A stretch of 25,783 bases of DNA, taken from NCBI GenBank assembly GCA_031401035.1, contig JANNRA010000062.1, forward strand, positions 1 through 25,783, written 5' to 3'. Source of the stretch: JANNRA01 sp031401035. Its GTDB lineage: Bacteria > Desulfobacterota > Binatia > HRBIN30 > CADEER01. Shown here piece after piece: positions 23,526 through 25,783 of this stretch (position 1 is the stretch's first letter; the number at the start of each line of letters is the position of its first letter). The notes under the pieces were generated by a model that was not told where the DNA came from, did no database searches, and saw nothing but the letters and a program-made list of their open reading frames with translations. The position numbers and the translations under genes were made by a program.

Positions 23526-24923
23526 GTGCCGCACCAGTCAGCGCACAACTTCAAGACCACCTTCCGCGATCGTCGGGTCGGCGCCCTGTTGCGCCGCCAT
23601 CGCGATCGGCCGCCGGGCACGCGGCCGCGGCCGGAGACCATCGTCCTCGACGTCGCGCCCGGCGTCGCGCCCAGCCCGCGGCCGCCGGTCCGCATCTACG
23701 TCGGCACCGAAGCGGCCCAGTTCCGCGCCGAGCGGGTCCTGGTCTGGTCGATCATGCGCCATCGCGACCCGGCGCGGCGCTACGAGATCCATCTCATGAA
23801 GGATCTCGCCGGCATCGATCGACACGCCTGGAAGACCGGCTTCACCTGCTATCGCTACGCGGTGCCCGAGTTGGCGGGTGCAACGGGTCGGGCGATCTAC
23901 AATGACGTCGACCAGATCTACCTGGCCGATCCGGCCGAACTGTTCGACCTCGACATGCAGGGCAGGGCGCAACTCGGCATCACCGAGCGCGAGAACTCGG
24001 TGATGCTGGTCGATTGCGCGCCGATGGCCCGTATCTGGCGGGTCGCCGAGCGGCGCCGCGGCGAGAAGCACCAACGCTTCCGAGCGGCCGTGCACGCTGC
24101 CGGCCTGTGGGGGCCGCTGCCCGGCGTCTGGAACGCGCGCGACGGCGAGTACGTCGCCGGGCAATCGAAGCTGCTGCACTTCACCACCCTGCAGACGCAG
24201 CCCTGGATGCCGTTCCCGCGTGAATTGCACTACCGCGAGCATCCCTTGGTCGAGGTCTGGCGGAGCCTCGAGCGCGACGCCGACGCGGCTGGCTTCACGC
24301 TCTTCACCAAGACCCGGCCGAGCCAGCGCTTCAACGAGTTGCTCGCCCTTCATGGCGACGCCCATCGGATCGGCGACGCCCATCGGCTCGGCGACGGCGG
24401 CACGTCGTTGCGCGAGCACATCGCGCCGATCGCGGCGCTGGCGGTGCAACACCGGGCGGCGACCATCCTCGACTACCGCCCGGGCAAGGCGCAGCTCTAC
24501 GACGCGGATCCCGACGCACCGGCGGAGGCGCGACGCAAGACGATGCCGGCCTGGGGCGGGGTCAAGGTCACCTGCTTCGACCCCGGCTACGAGCCCTGCT
24601 CCGGCCCTATCGAGGAGGCCTACGACGGCGTCATCTGCGCCGACGTGCTCGAGCACGTCGCCGACGACGACGTGCCGTGGATGCTCGACGAGTTGTTCGG
24701 CCACGCCCGGCGCTTCGTCTACGCCGTTGTCGCCTGCTTCCCGGCCCGCAAGACGCTGCCCAACGGCGCCAACGCGCACGTCACGCTGCAGCCTCCGGAG
24801 TGGTGGTGCGAGCAGTTCGAGGCCGCCAGCCGCCGACGCCCGGGCGTGGCGTGGGTGCTCTGCGCGCAGCAGTCGCGGCTGCTGCGCGGCGACCGCGTCT
24901 TGCGCGGCGGCGGCAGCCGATGA
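23526..24923 (+). CDS. Glycosyltransferase-methyltransferase fusion protein
   Basis: The product is 465 residues from the GTG at 23526, which has a GAGG ribosome binding site 7-8 bases upstream. The frame is open further upstream (GTG at 23424), but that region holds the likely promoter and a hairpin. Part one (about 55-270) looks like a GT-A/GT8-like transferase: VRIYVGTEAAQFRAERVLVWSI, YEIHLMKDLAG, YRYAVPELAGATGRAIYNDVDQIYLADPAELF with the metal-binding DVD at 127-129, then WNARDGEYVAGQSKLLHFT and TQPWMPFP. Part two (about 300-465) resembles a class I SAM methyltransferase: TILDYRPGKAQLYD, VKVTCFDPGY, YDGVICADVLEHV (from Asp373) and PPEWWCEQF near the end. It lies just before an ELM1-family gene, a pairing I recall from alphaproteobacterial glycan loci. 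The substrate is unknown. Sugar transfer followed by methylation on one surface glycan is inference. Confidence 0.82.
   Translation: MPHQSAHNFKTTFRDRRVGALLRRHRDRPPGTRPRPETIVLDVAPGVAPSPRPPVRIYVGTEAAQFRAERVLVWSIMRHRDPARRYEIHLMKDLAGIDRHAWKTGFTCYRYAVPELAGATGRAIYNDVDQIYLADPAELFDLDMQGRAQLGITERENSVMLVDCAPMARIWRVAERRRGEKHQRFRAAVHAAGLWGPLPGVWNARDGEYVAGQSKLLHFTTLQTQPWMPFPRELHYREHPLVEVWRSLERDADAAGFTLFTKTRPSQRFNELLALHGDAHRIGDAHRLGDGGTSLREHIAPIAALAVQHRAATILDYRPGKAQLYDADPDAPAEARRKTMPAWGGVKVTCFDPGYEPCSGPIEEAYDGVICADVLEHVADDDVPWMLDELFGHARRFVYAVVACFPARKTLPNGANAHVTLQPPEWWCEQFEAASRRRPGVAWVLCAQQSRLLRGDRVLRGGGSR
24355..24390 (+). repeat. 18-bp tandem repeat in the GT-MT linker
   Basis: ggcgacgcccatcggatc is followed by a copy with one change, and then by a partial third unit starting at 24391. 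In protein this is GDAHRI-GDAHRL-GDG, in the stretch between the two catalytic parts. The unit length is a multiple of three, so copy number can change without breaking the frame. Confidence 0.75.
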
Positions 24924-25024
24924 ACGCGACGAGCGTCGCGCCCGCCGGCGCCACCGACCGGGTCGCGAGTCTACCGGCTGTCCGCCTGCGCCGCACCCTG
25001 ACCATCAATATCGAGAGCGCCTGA
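24920..25024 (+). CDS. Tiny coupled ORF of unknown function
   Basis: A 34-codon ORF starts with an ATG that overlaps the stop of the GT-MT fusion in an ATGA arrangement and ends 6 bases before the ATG of the ELM1-family gene. It is Ala/Val/Arg-rich with a basic patch (VRLRRTLTINIES). No family is recognised. It may be a real small protein, a coupling leader that passes ribosomes to the next gene, or the leftover start of a lost gene. Confidence 0.35.
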   Translation: MNATSVAPAGATDRVASLPAVRLRRTLTINIESA

Positions 25025-25030
25025 GCGCCC

Positions 25031-25783
25031 ATGGTCGGTCTCGCCAGCGATCCCGTGGCGCCGCGGCTCGAGTGCGCCGAGGATCCGCGCGACCTGCCGG
25101 GTGACCCCCTGCGACCCGCGCCGGCGCCCGGTCCGGTGTGGGTGCTCGCCGACGACAAACTCGGTCACACCACCCAATCCCTGGGGTTGGCCGACGCCCT
25201 GGGTTGGCCTTACGAAGTCAAGGAGCTGCGGTTCACCCCCCTCAACCGGCTCAGCAACCGGCTGCTGGGCGCCAGCCTGCTGGCGCTCGACCGGGGCCGC
25301 TCGGCGCCCCTTGTGCCGCCGTGGCCGGCGTTGGTGATCGCCACCGGCCGGCGCGCGGTGCCGGTGGCGCGCTGGATCGGCAGGCGCGGCGGCGGGCGGA
25401 CGCGTCTGGTCCAACTCGGCCGCAAGGGCGCCGACCGCGCCGACGATTTCGACCTCACGGTCACCTGCGCGCATTACGGCATGCCGCCGCATGCGCGCCG
25501 CGTCGAGACGCTGGCGCCCCTGGCGGCGATGACGGAGCGGCGGGTGCAGGCGGCGGCGGCGCGTTGGCGCGACCTGTTCGGCGATGCTCCGCGCCCGCAC
25601 CTGGCGCTGCTGGTCGGCGGCACGTCGGCCCTGCACACCCTCGACGCCGCGACGGCGGCGCGGATGGCGGGCGCCGTGAGCCGCTTCGCGGCCGCCGCGG
25701 CAGGCAGTCTCTACGTCGTCACCAGCCCGCGCAGCGGCGCCGCCGCCAGCGCGGCGATGCGCGCCGCGCTGGCGGCGAACGAC
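25031..25783 (+). CDS. ELM1/DUF1022 family protein, 3' end cut by window
   Basis: The ATG at 25031 opens a frame of 251 codons that is still open at the window edge. After a Pro-rich N-terminus of about 34 residues comes PVWVLADDKLGHTTQSLGLADALG, then PALVIATGRRAVPVARWIG, RLVQLGRKGADRADDFDLTVT and PHLALLVGGTSALHTLD. This is the order of the 'mitochondrial fission ELM1-like' family (DUF1022). Its fold is related to GT-B glycosyltransferases, and bacterial members sit in lipid or surface-glycan gene clusters. No stop, so the C-terminal part is missing. It follows the GT-MT fusion and tiny ORF closely and is probably in the same transcript. Confidence 0.85.
   Translation, partial: MVGLASDPVAPRLECAEDPRDLPGDPLRPAPAPGPVWVLADDKLGHTTQSLGLADALGWPYEVKELRFTPLNRLSNRLLGASLLALDRGRSAPLVPPWPALVIATGRRAVPVARWIGRRGGGRTRLVQLGRKGADRADDFDLTVTCAHYGMPPHARRVETLAPLAAMTERRVQAAAARWRDLFGDAPRPHLALLVGGTSALHTLDAATAARMAGAVSRFAAAAAGSLYVVTSPRSGAAASAAMRAALAAND

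Overview
The window is very GC-rich double-stranded bacterial chromosome, densely coded on both strands, with no rRNA, tRNA, insertion sequence or CRISPR array that I can see. It carries selenocysteine machinery, a flavin/F420-type luciferase-like oxidoreductase, a small Cys-rich secreted protein with a dockerin-like 'CDGDG' calcium loop, and two REP-like palindromic elements. This combination suggests an uncultured, environmental, Gram-negative lineage of the deltaproteobacterial/Desulfobacterota-Binatota kind. That placement is an inference from gene style, not a phylogenetic result. Region 1 (1-8983, minus strand) is an export operon. A small secreted protein is followed by a 2219-residue SpvB/FG-GAP/RHS protein, then a secreted beta-propeller-like protein whose start overlaps the RHS stop, then a small secreted protein. 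The RHS C-terminus carries a His/Asp pattern (HxxxD-x5-H) with the spacing of zinc-dependent phospholipase C. The first 71 bases of the window are a perfect inverted copy of an internal piece of the propeller gene. Region 2 (9078-15713) begins with selA and selB, which overlap by 10 bases. It continues with a MazEF-type toxin-antitoxin pair, a CYTH/triphosphate-tunnel enzyme and a GT39-like membrane glycosyltransferase. It ends, on the opposite strand, with a SelW/Rdx-family selenoprotein whose CxxU selenocysteine is encoded by an in-frame TGA. Ordinary gene calling stops at that TGA and loses the redox motif. selA, selB and a selenoprotein substrate therefore lie within about 7 kb. Region 3 (15864-20203) holds a DUF1499 membrane protein, a cytoplasmic alpha-L-fucosidase (GH29), a Cys-rich secreted protein, an LLM-class oxidoreductase and two REP-like palindromic elements. 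Region 4 (20241-23365) looks like a self-contained stress-response unit. A NorR-like sigma-54 activator, with the HxC...D pattern of the NorR GAF iron site, is followed on its own strand by thiD. It is divergent from an AhpC-type peroxiredoxin. The AT-rich intergenic region holds a perfect 9+9 bp palindrome, further half-sites, and a -24/-12 sigma-54 promoter with exact GG-N10-GC spacing in front of the peroxiredoxin gene. Region 5 (23422-25783) has a glycosyltransferase-methyltransferase fusion, a tiny coupled ORF, and an ELM1/DUF1022-family protein cut by the window edge. This looks like a cell-surface glycan locus.
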